From contig NC_059356.1 of NCBI RefSeq assembly GCF_019703515.2, forward strand, positions 19,807,197 through 19,871,196: a stretch of DNA of 64,000 nucleotides. The letters run 5' to 3'. Below the pieces are notes generated by a model. The model was not told the DNA's origin and made no database searches. It worked only from the letters and a program-made list of their open reading frames with translations. This document shows, in pieces, positions 33,657 through 45,301 of the stretch (its first letter is position 1; each line of letters starts with the position of its first letter). The position numbers and the translations under genes were made by a program. The DNA is from Myxocyprinus asiaticus. Lineage: Eukaryota; Chordata; Actinopteri; Cypriniformes; Catostomidae.

Positions 33657-33870
33657 GCATAGACTATTTTGTGACACTTTTGGGTGCTTTTGTTTAAGCT
33701 TTCTTGTGAGATACTGTCAACTGCTATTTTATGGAAATCCACAATCGCAACGTTCTTTAAAATATCTTCTTTTGTGCTCTACAGAAGAAAGAAGTCATAT
33801 GGATTTGGAACAACATGGGGGTGAGTAAATTGTGACAGAATTTTAATTTTGGGGTGAACTATTCCTTTAA
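33657..33870. repeat. Right part of the repeat split by the hAT element
   Basis: It carries TTCTTTTGTGCTCTACAGAA, GGTGAGTAAATTGTGACAGA and a terminal GGGTGAACTATTCCTTTAA. This belongs to a very abundant cyprinid interspersed repeat, class uncertain. Confidence 0.55.
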
Positions 33871-36285
33871 CTGTGGTAAACATTGATGAAGTGGCTAAAT
33901 CCATAAAAATGTTGAATTTTTTTTTTTATAAAAAAATGAACATTCCTCATCTGTTAAAGCATTGCAATGTCATGTTGAAATGCTCAGCTCCTCCAACCCC
34001 TCTCAGCATTAGTATGTAAATAGAAAGTGGATCCATGGATATGACAAGTAGGAACATCCCTTTAATTAACTCTAATCCGCTTTAGACCTGCTTGGCAATC
34101 TGTTCCAGAGTCTGCTACAAGCTGCCTCATTCATAACTCAAAGACACCTGCATATTTTCATCTTACTAGCCTAATTCATACAAAAAAGATTTTAAGTACC
34201 ATGTGCGTGCAAATCTGAAGAACTGTCAAGATTTTCTTATGTTCTAATTAGTGTTTTCCATTGAAAAAAGTGGACCTGCATATGTGAATAAAAAATTATT
34301 CTGAATTCTGAATTCTGCTGAAGCTAAAGAAATATCCACTTTGTTTCTCTGATTCTCTCACTAATTATGCTTGAAGTCGTTATTACCTTAACCACTCATT
34401 TATTCAATCAAAAGCAACTTTAGTTTAATTTTTGCTGTTGTTGTTGTCTTAATTCTCATTTAAAATTCAGAACCACTGGTTCTTCAAGCGAACCTGCATA
34501 AAGCCAGCCCTTGACTTCAAAGCAACAGGGATCCAGCTTTTTCCTAATTAACACCTTAGTTTATAGCCAAAAAGATCTCAGGCCTCCAGGTCTAACTGCA
34601 TTTCACATCCAGGTTCTCACATCTGCTATGCTTGTATTTAATCAAGGGGATAAGTCAGAGGTGAGAAAATGTAAAAAAGCTTTTCTCTTAATTATATCCT
34701 TTGACAACTCTTGGCACCTTGCTGACATTGGGTTATTTAACTGTGAGTAATAATTACAATATAGCCATTGCAATCAAGACTGCTGCTGAGGTCTGCCTGT
34801 GTGCAATTTGCTAAGAGAATTCATAAAGTGATTCCCATGCCAAACATGTGATAGAGCGGGCTATCTTTATTGAGCAAAATTAGTCTAGACTAATATCATC
34901 AGTATAATGTGCTGTTTAAAAATCACGAGAAAAACAAGCAATCCACAAATTTATAACCTCACCACATTTAGGCAATAGGTTGAAACTGGCCAAACTGTTC
35001 TCACTAATGTCACAAAATCAAACAGATTAAGATTCTAATGAGATTTGGAATTTTTTTTTAAACTTCAACTACCTCAGCATGATCCTTTCATGGCATAAAT
35101 TATACACAACATGCAATAAAAGCAGTTTATTTGTCTCATCAGTGTTGCACACAGTCGGCTGAATAGATATAGACTTGGAACAAACATACCCTGATTGAGC
35201 TAAGAACATGAAAATTAAACACCATGGCTCATATTAAATTTGATCAAATCAAAACTGAAAACAGATAAAGCTTTTCGCCACTCAAATACATCCTCCTTGG
35301 CATGGGCTATAAATAGAAAAGGGTATAGCTTGCATGTGGTGGTTGGCAACGCCTGTATTCACAGACTTTTATCTTACCACTAGGAGTTATTCAAATCGTT
35401 CCAAGTTAAGAGTTTTTGCTTAAAATCTATACACAAAACTGCTAAGAGCAAGTTTTTCTAAGAGTAAAAGCAGAGTTCACTACGTTACTATGGATGACAT
35501 CATTCTGTGCTGTGGGCAGACTCTTAAATCACGCAAAGTGATTGCTATACAGGAAATGGGTATTTGTACATTGCTATTTCAAATTTAGGTAAGCACAAAC
35601 CGATTTTAGCTAAAGAAAATTCAACCTTCTGTTTCCGATAAACAGAAGATTTATGAAATCGCTGTGAGTTCAGTCTGACGTGTGGCCCATCCACTGCATT
35701 AACTACACTTAACTTGATGGATAATTCTGCTGACGGATGACTGAGAAAATCCCAATTCTTCAGCGCTACACAGTAGCAATTTTCCTGTGGCCAAGGAGCA
35801 CAGAGTTGTCAAAACCTTTATCTCCAGTTGTAAATGGGTTGTTTTGGTTCATGGGAGAGGTAATTGCATCCCTAAGTTTACAAAAATGAAAACACCCTCA
35901 CGATTCAGGCAATACCGTTTTACAAGGTCAGTGTCATAATGATATTCTAATACACTGACTCAATTCCGACATGGATTGATGACAGCAACCATGCTATGGG
36001 TTGTTTGTGGTTCACTCTTAGGGATTTAGGAGTCCTCAGGATGACTTCTAAGTTGTTGTGGGTTTTTGAGCTACTCCAAGTTTAGGAGTTACTACTTAAT
36101 TTGAGTCAGGAGCTTCTTTTAGTCTTAAGATTTATGTGAACAGCCAGGTTCCAACATCTATCAGAAAGCTTTCCCAGAAGAGTGGAAGCTGTTATAGCAG
36201 CAAAGAAAGGAACAACTCCATATTAATGCCCATGGATTTGAAATTAATTGTTCAACCAGCACATATAGGTTTGGTGTTTGGGTAT
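33871..36285. other. Longest stretch without recognisable repeats or genes
   Basis: About 2.4 kb of AT-rich sequence. I see no domain-bearing frame, no inverted repeats and no match to other parts of the window. It could be ordinary single-copy intergenic or intronic DNA. Confidence 0.5.
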
Positions 36286-36616
36286 CGTCCTGGTTACTTG
36301 CGTAACCTCCGTTCCCTGATGGAGGGAACGAGAAGTTGTGTCGATGTAGTGACACTAGTGGTCACTCTTGGGAGCCCGAAACACCTCTGGTCTTTGAAAA
36401 AAGGCCAATGAAAATTGCTGAGTGGTATTTGCATACCACTCCCCCGAACATATGGGTATAAAAGGATATGGTATGCAACCACTCATTCAGGTTTTGTGCT
36501 GAGGAGCCGAGACAAGGTCCAGGCCATTTCAGCAGGTAGTCCAGCTTTGTGGCAGGAGGGACACAACATTTTGTTCCCTCCATCAGGGAACGGAGGTTAT
36601 GCAAGTAACAAAGACG
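36286..36616. mobile_element. 331-bp palindrome-ended module (copy 2)
   Basis: Same structure and exact length as 5421-5751. The arms of about 56 bp begin CGTCCTGGTTACTTGCGTAA on both strands (right arm with a few changes). Each arm folds into two hairpins, GGTTAC-TTGC-GTAACC and GTTCCCT-GATGG-AGGGAAC. The core holds the DIRS-type promoter block. It lies 1.65 kb left of DIRS copy C, in the same relative orientation as copy 1 to DIRS B. Confidence 0.7.
36457..36463 (+). promoter_or_regulatory. TATA box in module copy 2
   Basis: TATGGGTATAAAAGGATATG; same position as in copy 1. Activity inferred. Confidence 0.4.
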
Positions 36617-36659
36617 TTCCTGTAGGTGCTACTGGTTGTTTAAATCAGTTTTACTATCA

Positions 36660-36850
36660 GAAATAATCAATAATTAATTGTTATTAATTATGGAATAATC
36701 AAATAACAATTAAATAACTAAACAGAATTTAACTCATTAAACTATTCTCCAGAAATGATCAATAATTAATTGTTATTAATTATGGAATAATCAAATAACA
36801 ATTAAATAACTAAATAGTAATTAAATAGAATTTAACTCATTAAACTATTC
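36660..36850. repeat. Tandem duplication, about 93-bp unit
   Basis: Two adjacent copies of an AT-rich unit containing ATCAATAATTAATTGTTATT and AACTCATTAAACTATTC. The second copy has a short insertion (TAGTAATTAAA). Confidence 0.85.
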
Positions 36851-37169
36851 TTGGGGCACCACTCTTTGAAAAGAGAAAAATGATAGCAAGTTACTGATTG
36901 AGTCTCATAAAAAAAATCTACCCTGTAGGTTGAGTATCTTAATTGTTAATCAAAATAATCAACAAGGGGGAAAACTAGTTAAATTATTGGTATACAAATC
37001 CAACAGTAATCTAGTTACAGTTAGTTTCTAACACCAATAACATAATAGTACTCTGATGTAACTTGGGAGTTCTTCACGTGGCAGAGGTTGGCTTCAACAC
37101 AACATTCAAACAAAAACAAACAGGAGTACTTTTTATAATATAACAAGATTTATTATAATCAAGCAGTAG

Positions 37170-37497
37170 TGAACACAGCCAATACTATCCGAATATAATC
37201 CAAAAATAAAATCAAGGATATCCTAAGCTAACAGTGGAGCTATATGCTAGTGTGTATGTGTGTGTGTGTCCAGGTGTGGTAACAAAGGAATCAAAATGGA
37301 GGATCAGGTTCAAAATGGAGGGTTGAATCCAAAATGGAGCTAATATCACGTGCGGGTGGAAATGAGCAGACACACAAAGGAACTGACGGAACAGGCGGGA
37401 GAATTTGGTTTGCCAGCCAGTGAACACAGCCAATACTATCTGAATATAATCCAAAAATAAAATCAAGGATATCCTAAGCTAACAGTGGAGCTATATG

Positions 37498-37536
<39 letters not shown>

Positions 37537-37683
37537 AGGTGTGGTAACAAAGGAATCAAAATGGAGGATCAGGTTCAGAATGGAGGGTTAAGTCCAAAAT
37601 GGAGCTGATCCCACGTGCGGATGGAAATGAGCGGACACACAAAGGAACTGACGAAACAGGCAGGAGAATTTGGTTCACCAGCC
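37170..37683. repeat. Tandem duplication, about 255-bp unit
   Basis: Two copies, both starting GAACACAGCCAATACTATC. Each contains GGAGCTATATGCTAGTGTG, a GT microsatellite (short in the first, about 17 repeats at 37501-37534 in the second) and an AAAATGGAG-rich part. The close match suggests recent duplication. Confidence 0.9.
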
Positions 37684-38699
37684 TGAGTTGAACACAAACC
37701 GAGGCGCCGCTCACTCAATGAATATCAGTGAGAGAGAGAGAGAATGAGAGCGAGCGGGAGCGAGGAAAAATGCATGCAGTTTAGTTAAGGGTAACCGCTC
37801 ATAACAGCGGGACTGAATTACTAGTACAAATCACTCAACAAAACAAACGTAACCCCAAAAGAAACTAAAACAAATCTCCCAACTCAAAACAGCGAGCAGA
37901 GTTTAACATACAAATATATACTCAAACATCAGCATTTAGAATCAAAAATACGATTTAGATTCACAAGAAAAATCACAGTTTCTAAACTAAATCTGCCCAG
38001 ATATCAAGCCTTACTTGGGAAATCCTGTGTGATTTCAGTAGGTTTGTCCGTTGGAATTCCTGTTGCATTGAGCGGTCAGGAGAAACGGTCTGGATGGTTC
38101 CTTGTCTTACACTCGTCAGCGAAAAGATGCGTCTCTGCTTTATTCTTCGGATCCAGCGATGGAGAAGATGCAGAAAGTAGTCAACGTTGAATGAACAAGA
38201 GGGAGAAGGGAAACTGGTCGCCTTTCCATTTTTCAAAATAAATTCACTGTTGCTTTACATTTTCAGTGGAAATACGTCACATGGTCTTGCCGAGCTTTGT
38301 CGGAAATATGTCATGTGGAGAAGTCCCATGGTAGGTCCTACCCTACGGGGGAGGAGTTTCTACAAACATGGTGACTGGGGCAGAGGAAAATGCAGTTTAC
38401 CAACAGGGAAACAAATTAGCGGAAGATATACGTCGCATGGGGTTACCTATGGGGAACCAACACATGCGGAGCACCTACCCCAGTACAGAGCTTAGTTAGC
38501 ACATGTATTGAGCTGGCAGCAAGTTTCTCTGCAAACTCATCAGCCACAGGGCTCGGAGGAAGTCATCCAGGGAACACAGTTTGTGAACACTACTGGGAGT
38601 CAACAGCACACGCTATGCGCAAGCAATACACCCGGCCAGCTTTCCCGGACTTACCTGCTTGTGCCTGCCACTCCACAGGACGAAACCAGTTCCACACAG

Positions 38700-39600
38700 A
38701 GATTGTAGAACCTCGCAAAGGTGTTGGGTGTTGCCCAGCCCGCTGCTCTGCAAATGTCTGTTAGAGAGGCGCCACTGATCAAGGCTCAGGAGGCCCCACA
38801 CTCCTGGTAGAATGGGCTCATAGCCCTGCCAGGGGCGGCATGTCCTGAGCGTGATATGCCATTGCTATGGCGTCAATGAGCCAGTGGGCAATCCTCTGCT
38901 TGGAGACAGTACTTCCTTTCCACTGTCCACCAAAGCAGACAAAGAGCTGCTCAGAAACTCTAAAGCACTGCGTGCGATCCAAATAGATGCGTAAAGCACA
39001 CACCGGATACAGCAACGTCAGGGCTGGGTCTGCCTCCTCCTGGGGCAGCGCTTGCAGGTTCACCACCTGATCCCAAAAAGGGGTCGTGGGAACCTTGGGC
39101 ACATAGCCCGGTCAGGGTCTCAGGATCACATGAGAGTAGCCCGGATCGAACTCCAGGCACGTTTCGCTGACAGAGAACACTTGCAGGTCTCCTACCCTCT
39201 TGATGGATGTGAGCGCAGTCAGGAGGGCAGTCTTCAAAGAGAGTGCCTTAAGCTCAGCTGACTGCAGGGGCTCAAAGGGGGCTCCCTGTAGACCCTGAAG
39301 AACTACAGAGAGGTCCCATGAGGGAATGTGGGGATTCAACCTCCTGGCACCTCTCAGGAACCTGATGATCAGGTCATGCTTCCCTAAGGACTTAACGTCC
39401 ACTGTGTCGTGGTGTGCCGCTATAGCAGCTACATACACCTTCAAGGTGGAGGGGGACAGCCGCCCTTCCAACCTCTCCTGCAGGAAGGAAAGCACCGATC
39501 CGACTGCGCATCTCTGGGGGTCTTCGCGTTGGGAAGAACACCACTTAGCGAACAGGCGCCACTTCAAAGCATACAGGTGGCTCGTAGAGGGGGCCTGAGT
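38700..39600 (-). pseudogene. DIRS tyrosine recombinase, copy C
   Basis: The recombinase starts within DTITQAPSTSHLYALKWRLF (about 39600). It continues through VLSFLQERLEGRLSPSTLKV and a first-Arg region (LTALTSIKRVGDLQVF) to CLEFDPGYSHVILRP, then a stop at about 39112. The next segment (39102-38818) has RIYLDRTQCFRVSEQLFVCF and STVSKQRIAHWLIDAIAMAY. The box with HSTR is present near 38810 but preceded by a stop and followed by a one-base deletion. The Tyr motif FARFYNL is near 38710. Confidence 0.8.
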
Positions 39601-39632
39601 GATCGTGTCTATCACTGTGGGTGGTAGGCCAC

Positions 39633-41521
39633 TTAAGTCTTCCATGTCCCATCCAGGGGCCAGACATGGAGGTTCCAGAGATCTGGTCGCGGGTTCCAGA
39701 TGGTGCCCCGCCCCTGAGAAAGAAGGTCCTTCCTCAAGGGAATTTGCCGGGGGGGAGGGGGGGCTGTCGCAAGGAGCGTGAGGTCCGAGAACCACGTCTG
39801 GGTGGGCCAGTAGGGTGCTACAAGGACGACCTGCTCCTTGTCCTCCCTGACCTTGCACAGGGTCTGTGCAAGTAGGCTCACTGGGGGAAACGCATATTTG
39901 CGTAGTCCAAGGGGCCAGCTGTGTGCCAGCACATCTATACCGAGAGGTGCCTCGGTCAGGACGTACTAGAGCGGGCAGTGTGAGGATTCTTGGGAAGCAA
40001 AAAGGTCTACCTGTGCCTGCCCGAATCGAGGGTGGAGTCTCCACTCTCCCCTGAGGGTAACCTGTATTGACAGCACATCCTCTGCAGTGTTGAGATCGCC
40101 CGGGATGTGAGTGGCTCGCAGCGACTTGAGGTGCTGCTGACTCCAGAGGAGGAGACGGTGGGCGAGTTGTGACATACAACGGGAGCGTATACCGCCTTGA
40201 TGGTTGATGTATGCTACCGTTGCTGTGTTTTCTGTCCGAACTAACACATGCTTGCACTGGATGAACGGCCAAAACCTCTGCAGGGCGAGCAGAATTGCCA
40301 ACAACTCAAGGCAGTTGATGTGCCCATTGCATACAGTGCCCCAGCCTGTTTTGGAAGCGTCTGTCGTAACCACGACGCGCCTGGAGACCCAAATGTGAGG
40401 TCGGTCCAAGGGCTGAAGAGGCGGTGACAGACCGGCGTGATGGCCACGCGATGTGTCCCGCGGCGCCATGCCCATCTCGGGATTCAAGTCTGGAGCCAGT
40501 GCTGAAACGGTCTCATATGCATCAACCCGAGCGGAGTGGCCACCGCTGAGGAAGCCATATGCCCCAGGAGACTCTGAAACAGTTTCAGTGGAACTGCTAT
40601 CTTCTGTCTGAATGCCTTCAAACAGGTCAGCACCGACTGTGCGTGCTCGTTCGTGAGGTGCGCCGTCATCGAGACTGAGTCCAACTCCAAGCCAAGAAAA
40701 GAGATGCTCTGAACTGGGAGGAGCTTGCTCTTTCCCCAGTTGACCCGAAGCCCTAGTTGGCTGAGGTGTGAGAGCACCAGGTCCCTGTGTGCACACACAT
40801 CCCGAGAGTGAGCTAGGAGTAGCCAATCATCGAGATAGTTGAGGATGCGAATGCCCACTTCCCTTAACGGGGCAAGGGCTGCCTCTGTGACCTTCGTGAA
40901 GACGCGAGGGGACAAGGACAGGCCGAAAGGGAGGACCTTGTACTGATACGCCCGACCCTCGAATGCAAACCGCAGGAAGGATCTGTGTCGAGGTAGAATC
41001 GAGATGTGGAAGTACGTATCCTTCAGGTCTACCGCCGCGAACCAATCTTGATGCCAGATGCTCGCTAGAATGCATTTTTGCGTCAGCATCTTGAACGGGA
41101 GTCTGTGTAAAGCCCGGTTCAATACTCGCAGGTCCATGATTGGCCGCAACCCACTGCCTTTCTTTGGTAAAATGAAGTAAAACCCCTTCTTCATCTGGGC
41201 CGGAGGGAGAGGCTTTCTCGCACCCTTCCGTAGGAGGATAGCGATTTCAGCACGCAAGGTAGCGCCGTTCTCGCCCTTCACCGAGATGAAGTGGACAACG
41301 CTGAACCTGGGCGGACGCCTGGCGAACTGAATCGTGTAGCCGAATCGGATGGACCGGACCAGCCATCGCGATGGGTTGCAAAGTGCAAGCCACGCGTCCA
41401 AGCTCCGGGTGAGGGGGACCAAGGGGACAATCTCGTTGGACTTACCAGCAGGTGGGGCCTCATGGTGGGGTGGAGCCTGAGGTGCCACGCCGTGCCGTGG
41501 CCGTGCTGAGTTTAGGGACAT
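39633..41521 (-). pseudogene. DIRS reverse transcriptase/RNase H, copy C
   Basis: A 345-codon open frame (41521-40484) covers the RT. It has FYFILPKKGSGLRPIMDLRV, AAVDLKDTYFHISILPRHRS, LPFGLSLSPRVFTKV and the intact catalytic box ILNYLDDWLLLAHS. After a frameshift, RNase H follows (VVTTDASKTGWGTVCNG, INCLELLAILLAL, VRTENTATVAYINHQGG, LRATHIPGDLNTAEDVLS). A conserved linker has EDKEQVVLVAPYWPTQTWF (about 39870-39780). RT is the best preserved retroelement domain of this copy. The methionine at 41521 need not be the natural start. Confidence 0.83.
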
Positions 41522-41920
41522 CTAAGCACTTACCTGGCTCCTTATGACCACCCCAGGAACAGTCTTGGATGGGGGAGGAAGAGGCCTGTCCTCGTGACCC
41601 ATGGAGACCGTCACATCGAGGGCGGATTTGTGCCACAGCTGGGTGCACAGGGGTGGGTAGACCGCCGCTGGAGCACCAAACCTGCCAAAATGAAATGGTG
41701 GACAGTGGTCGTGATGACGGCCGTGCGCACCGGGTATGTGACCCAGGGAATAAGGAAACTGCTTTTTACTGAACTCTTGGGTACCGCAGCCACTTGGGCA
41801 TGCGGCGAAATTAAATGAAAAGGTAACAAAAGATTCTCCTCCTGGCCCTCCACCAGGGGATGGAGTGGTCTGCTTACCAGCTCCAGAGCAGCAGGTTTCC
41901 TCGTCCCTGGTTTGCCCATC

Positions 41921-43384
41921 TCAGGGGCGCTTCGAAGCTTTTCGCAGGTTCTTGGCGGCCGGCCGTGAGACGGGTGGCGTCTGCTTCCTGCGGTGGGCTC
42001 CACGCCGGGGCCGGGCCGCAGGCTGCGGCGGAGCCAGTGCAGTCACCGCAGGGGGACGCCCTTGGCAACGAGCAGACGGGGTGCGGGATCTTGAGCCACG
42101 CCGGGGAAGGATGTGCCGGATAGCCTCCGTCTGCTGCTTCACCGCCAAGAACTGCTGGGCAAAGTCCTCGACGGTGTTTCCGAACAGGCCAACCTGGGAA
42201 ATGGGGGTGCCAAGGAACTGTGCCTTGTCGGCCTCTTCCATCTCGACCAGGTTGAGCCAAAGGTGGCGCTCCTGGACAACCAAGGTGGACATGGCCCACC
42301 CGAGAGACCGCGCCATGACCTTCTTTGCCCAGAGAGCGAGGTCGGTCGCCAAGCGCAGCTCCTGCATCAATCCCAGGGCGGAACTACCCACGTGCAGTTC
42401 CTTTAGTGCCTTGGCGGACTTGCAGGAGAGCCATGGCGTGCAGGGCAGAGGCGGCTTGTCCAGTGGCACCGTAGGCTTTGGCAGTCAGGGACGATGTAAA
42501 TCTACAGACCTTGGATGGGAGCTTTGGGTGCCCACGCCAGGTGGCGGCACTCTGCGGGCATTGGTGCACCGTGATCGCCTTATCCACCGGGGGAATCGTC
42601 GAATAGCCCTTGGCCGCCCCACAATCAAGGGTAGTGAGGGCAGGGGAGCTGAAAGATTGGGACCAGGCAGTAAAAGGTGCCTCCATGACCTTGTCAGCTC
42701 CTCGTGCACTTCCAGGAATAAAGGAACTGGGGCGGGGTGTGGCTGTGAGCGGCACCACGAGCCCAGGAACCAATCATCGAGCCGTGAGGGTTCAGGGGAG
42801 AGCAGAGGTTTCCACTCTAGCCCGACGCTCGTGGCTGCCCGGGAAAGCATGTCCGTCATCTCCGCGTCAGCCTGTAACTGGGCGATCGTACCCGAGGGGG
42901 GGAGCCCAGCTGAGGCTTCCGCATCCAACTGGATGAGCCCGCTCTCCGATGCTGCACTCGAGAGCTCATCACCTTCGTGGGCTCCGAACAAGAGGTCGAA
43001 CTTGCCGTGAGACGAGCCGGTGGACTCATCCGGAAGCCCGATCGGGGCAGACGAGCGTGCTGGGGAATGGGAGATCCGTGGGGGGATACCCGGCGGAGGT
43101 GGTCCCATTGGGATCCCCAAATTGCCCCCAGTGCTAGCCGTGCTGGCCTCATACCCGTAGGTAGAAGGACCAAGGCGGGGAGCCGCTGGGGTGGCTTGCT
43201 TTCTTACGAAGGCAAGCTGCGACTGCAATGTTGCCATGGTCATGTTCTCACAATGAGTACATGATTCATCCACGAACGCTGTCTCCGTGTGGGTAGCGCC
43301 CAGCCACGAAAGACAGTGATCATGACCGTCAGAAGACGAGAGATGACGACCGCAACCAGGAATAGCACACAAACGGAAAGGCAT
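41921..43384 (-). pseudogene. DIRS gag, copy C
   Basis: The start is the ATG at 43384 (MPFRLCAIPGCGRHLSSSDG). An upstream in-frame ATG at 43684 lies in the terminal repeat and is not the natural start. The N-terminal Cys/His pattern (C-A-I-P-G-C, H-D-H-C, S-C-T-H-C) looks metal-binding. Pro/Ser-rich spacer and acidic segments follow, with SRLDDWFLGSW. Two compensating frameshifts (near 42690 and 42430) move through the segment with SFSSPALTTLDCGAAKGYS and back to the helical C-terminal part (LMQELRLATDLALWAKKVMA, LWLNLVEMEEADKAQF) and its Arg/Pro tail. Confidence 0.78.
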
Positions 43385-43635
43385 CTTTAAAAAGATGTTC
43401 CGTGTGTGCCGCTCTTTTAGAGAAATACACTCTTTTTTAGAATATACACTTTTATTTCTGCCGATGCGCCCAGGGGCATTCTCTGCAGTGCACCAGTGCA
43501 GAGGGGGGAGAAGCCGCTGAAATGCGCTGTCAGATCCAGCAGAGGTGAATGAACAGCCGTGGGAATTCAGCTCAGTGAACATCGACCGTTCAGCTCCGAA
43601 GAGAAAATCTGAATGAGTGGTTGCATACCAGCTCC

Positions 43636-43642
43636 TTTTATA
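43636..43642 (-). promoter_or_regulatory. TATA box of DIRS copy C terminal repeat
   Basis: The minus strand reads CGGGTATAAAAGGAGC, about 255 bases upstream of the gag ATG at 43384. It is the same block as in copies A and B. Confidence 0.55.
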
Positions 43643-43783
43643 CCCGTATGTTCGGGGGAGTGGTATGCAAATACCACTCGCCAATTTTCATTGGCCTTTT
43701 TTCAAAGACCCGAAACGGGCTCCCAAGAGTGACCCCTAGTGTCACTACATCGACACAACGTCGAGTGAGTGACAGATAGGGAA

Positions 43784-44968
43784 CCACATACTTTTGGTTA
43801 TGTAGTGTATATTTTTATAGCCTTTTCTCTTATGGGTTCCTTAATAAGTATAAAGTTTTTTGATGAGTTTGACACTGCTGAGAGAGCAAACAGTATTGGG
43901 AGACAGCACAGTTAGGTTAGTGCAGTTCATTTTTTAATGGTGTCTTTGAGTACACAGCTCACACTGACCAGCGCTACTTTATTACTACTCTGTGTCCACT
44001 GTGTCAAATGATGTCTGTTGATAAATTAGATGCTGTTCTAAACACTTGCTGATGCATGGAAACAAAAAGAGAAGTGTAGTAACATTGATACACAATAAAA
44101 CAGGTAAAACCATTAGCCTCTGCTGATAAGTAGAGAAGCTGCAAAAACATTCTATGGCTCTGTTTAAATCTGATATAAACATCCATCTAAGGTGAGCTGA
44201 TCACAAGTGGTCAGCCGAGACAGATCACCATTTACATTTAATCAAGGGAAGAGTCTCTGTTGCTGCTATGTATCCCATCACAGGGCCACAATAATGCATC
44301 TGAAGAGAAAAAAAAATAATTATCTCAATGGGTCTGAGCTCACTAAATACTGTTAAATAAACTAATATTTAGAGTCCCGAGTTCAGGGTTTCACAAGACC
44401 CTCTCAACTTGTATGAAACAATAACCATGTAAGTTCAAAGGTGTATGTGACCGCAACCTGAGGTTTTCACCAGATGCAGATATGCAACTGAATGAATAAA
44501 CCATACCACAGTATTAGTTTGAATGAACTTGACTGTATTCTCAATATGAACCATTTGTCTTTCTCTCTTCTCAGCAGCAGTATTACTAATGATCACAGTT
44601 TACACATTAAACAAAACAAAAATAAAAACAACAGAATAGCAATTCTATGTAAATATCGAAATGACAGGCACAACAGCAATGTATTGAAATAAAACAATAA
44701 CAACACAATGCAAATAATGAAATCAGAACAAATTCCAATCAGTCCTGTGTATTATTTATGTGTAGTGTATATGTGTTCTTTGTTCAGTTCAGTTTAATGT
44801 GAAAATGACTACAAAGTCTCCTCAATCAACGAATAGCAATGGCTGCGTCCTTTAACTGATGATCGTCCTCCATTTTGGAACATCCAGCGTTGTTCTCTCT
44901 CTCGTGCCCGAACATCACCGAACACAGCTGAAATATGCCATCTGATCGCCACTAGACCGAGAGGCACA
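43784..44968. other. Spacer, no gene seen
   Basis: No repeat partner in the window. The minus strand immediately downstream of the duplicated block (44968 to about 44740) is GC-richer and could be transcribed, but no coding frame stands out. Confidence 0.45.
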
Positions 44969-45096
44969 TCTAACACACAATAAAAGTGTTTTCAGACATA
45001 TTCAACTCGACAGCTGCATATATAGAGTATAATAACGACAGCCACACATGCAGCTCTTCTCTCTCCCCTCGAGCTGGCTGAACTGACGCATGTGAC
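44969..45096 (-). repeat. Duplicated 130-bp block, copy 1
   Basis: Direct repeat of 46827-46956. On the minus strand it ends ...CACTTTTATTGTGTGTTAG and continues ATGTGCCTCTCGG. It shares GAGGGGAGAGAGAAGA and GTCGAGTTGAATATGTCTG with copy 2. Confidence 0.8.
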
Positions 45097-45181
45097 TCCA
45101 AACTTATTCCAGAGTACATACAGAAAATGTAACAAAACTTAACTTACAACATTCATTTGAAACACAACATCAAATAAACCT

Positions 45182-45184
<3 letters not shown>

Positions 45185-45243
<59 letters not shown>
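45185..45243. repeat. (AC)n/(TA)n microsatellite
   Basis: An AC run followed by a TA run, about 59 bp in all. Confidence 0.95.
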
Positions 45244-45301
45244 GTATAATTAATCTAGTCATTCAATTTACAAGTGTTTGTTGTTTTATACACTTAATGA
45301 C

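Larger units (their letters stand above)
36621..38265 (-). repeat. Possible solo LTR (about 1.65 kb) with internal duplications
   Basis: The segment fills the space between module copy 2 and the first base of DIRS C similarity. On the minus strand it starts TGAAAATG and ends CCTACA (TG...CA). AATAAATCTTG-type and AATAAA signals are present, and an upstream 250-bp tandem duplication resembles repeated enhancers of an LTR. No matching target duplication was found and no retroviral gene is present, so this remains a hypothesis. About 380 bp of DIRS present in copy B is missing here. Confidence 0.35.
38266..43783 (-). mobile_element. DIRS retrotransposon copy C
   Basis: A second long DIRS element on the minus strand, better preserved than copy B. 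It keeps gag, an open RT frame with YLDD, RNase H and the recombinase. The 5' terminal repeat is complete at 43600-43783. The 3' end is truncated at 38266, where the sequence joins at GTGGAAATAC (6132 in copy B). It is inactivated by frameshifts in gag and the recombinase and by loss of the 3' end. Confidence 0.87.

Noticed and set aside
34511..34750. 79-codon plus frame in the repeat-free stretch
   Set aside because: Short, no recognisable motif, no supporting context; not distinguishable from chance.
38245..38275. Splice-acceptor-like sequence at the DIRS C truncation (pyrimidine tract then CAG)
   Set aside because: The DIRS genes lie on the opposite strand and copy B has AG at the same place by element sequence, so coincidence is likely.
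41865..43010. 381-codon plus-strand open frame
   Set aside because: It is antisense to DIRS gag, which is supported by homology to copies A and B; GC-rich codon structure opens the opposite strand.
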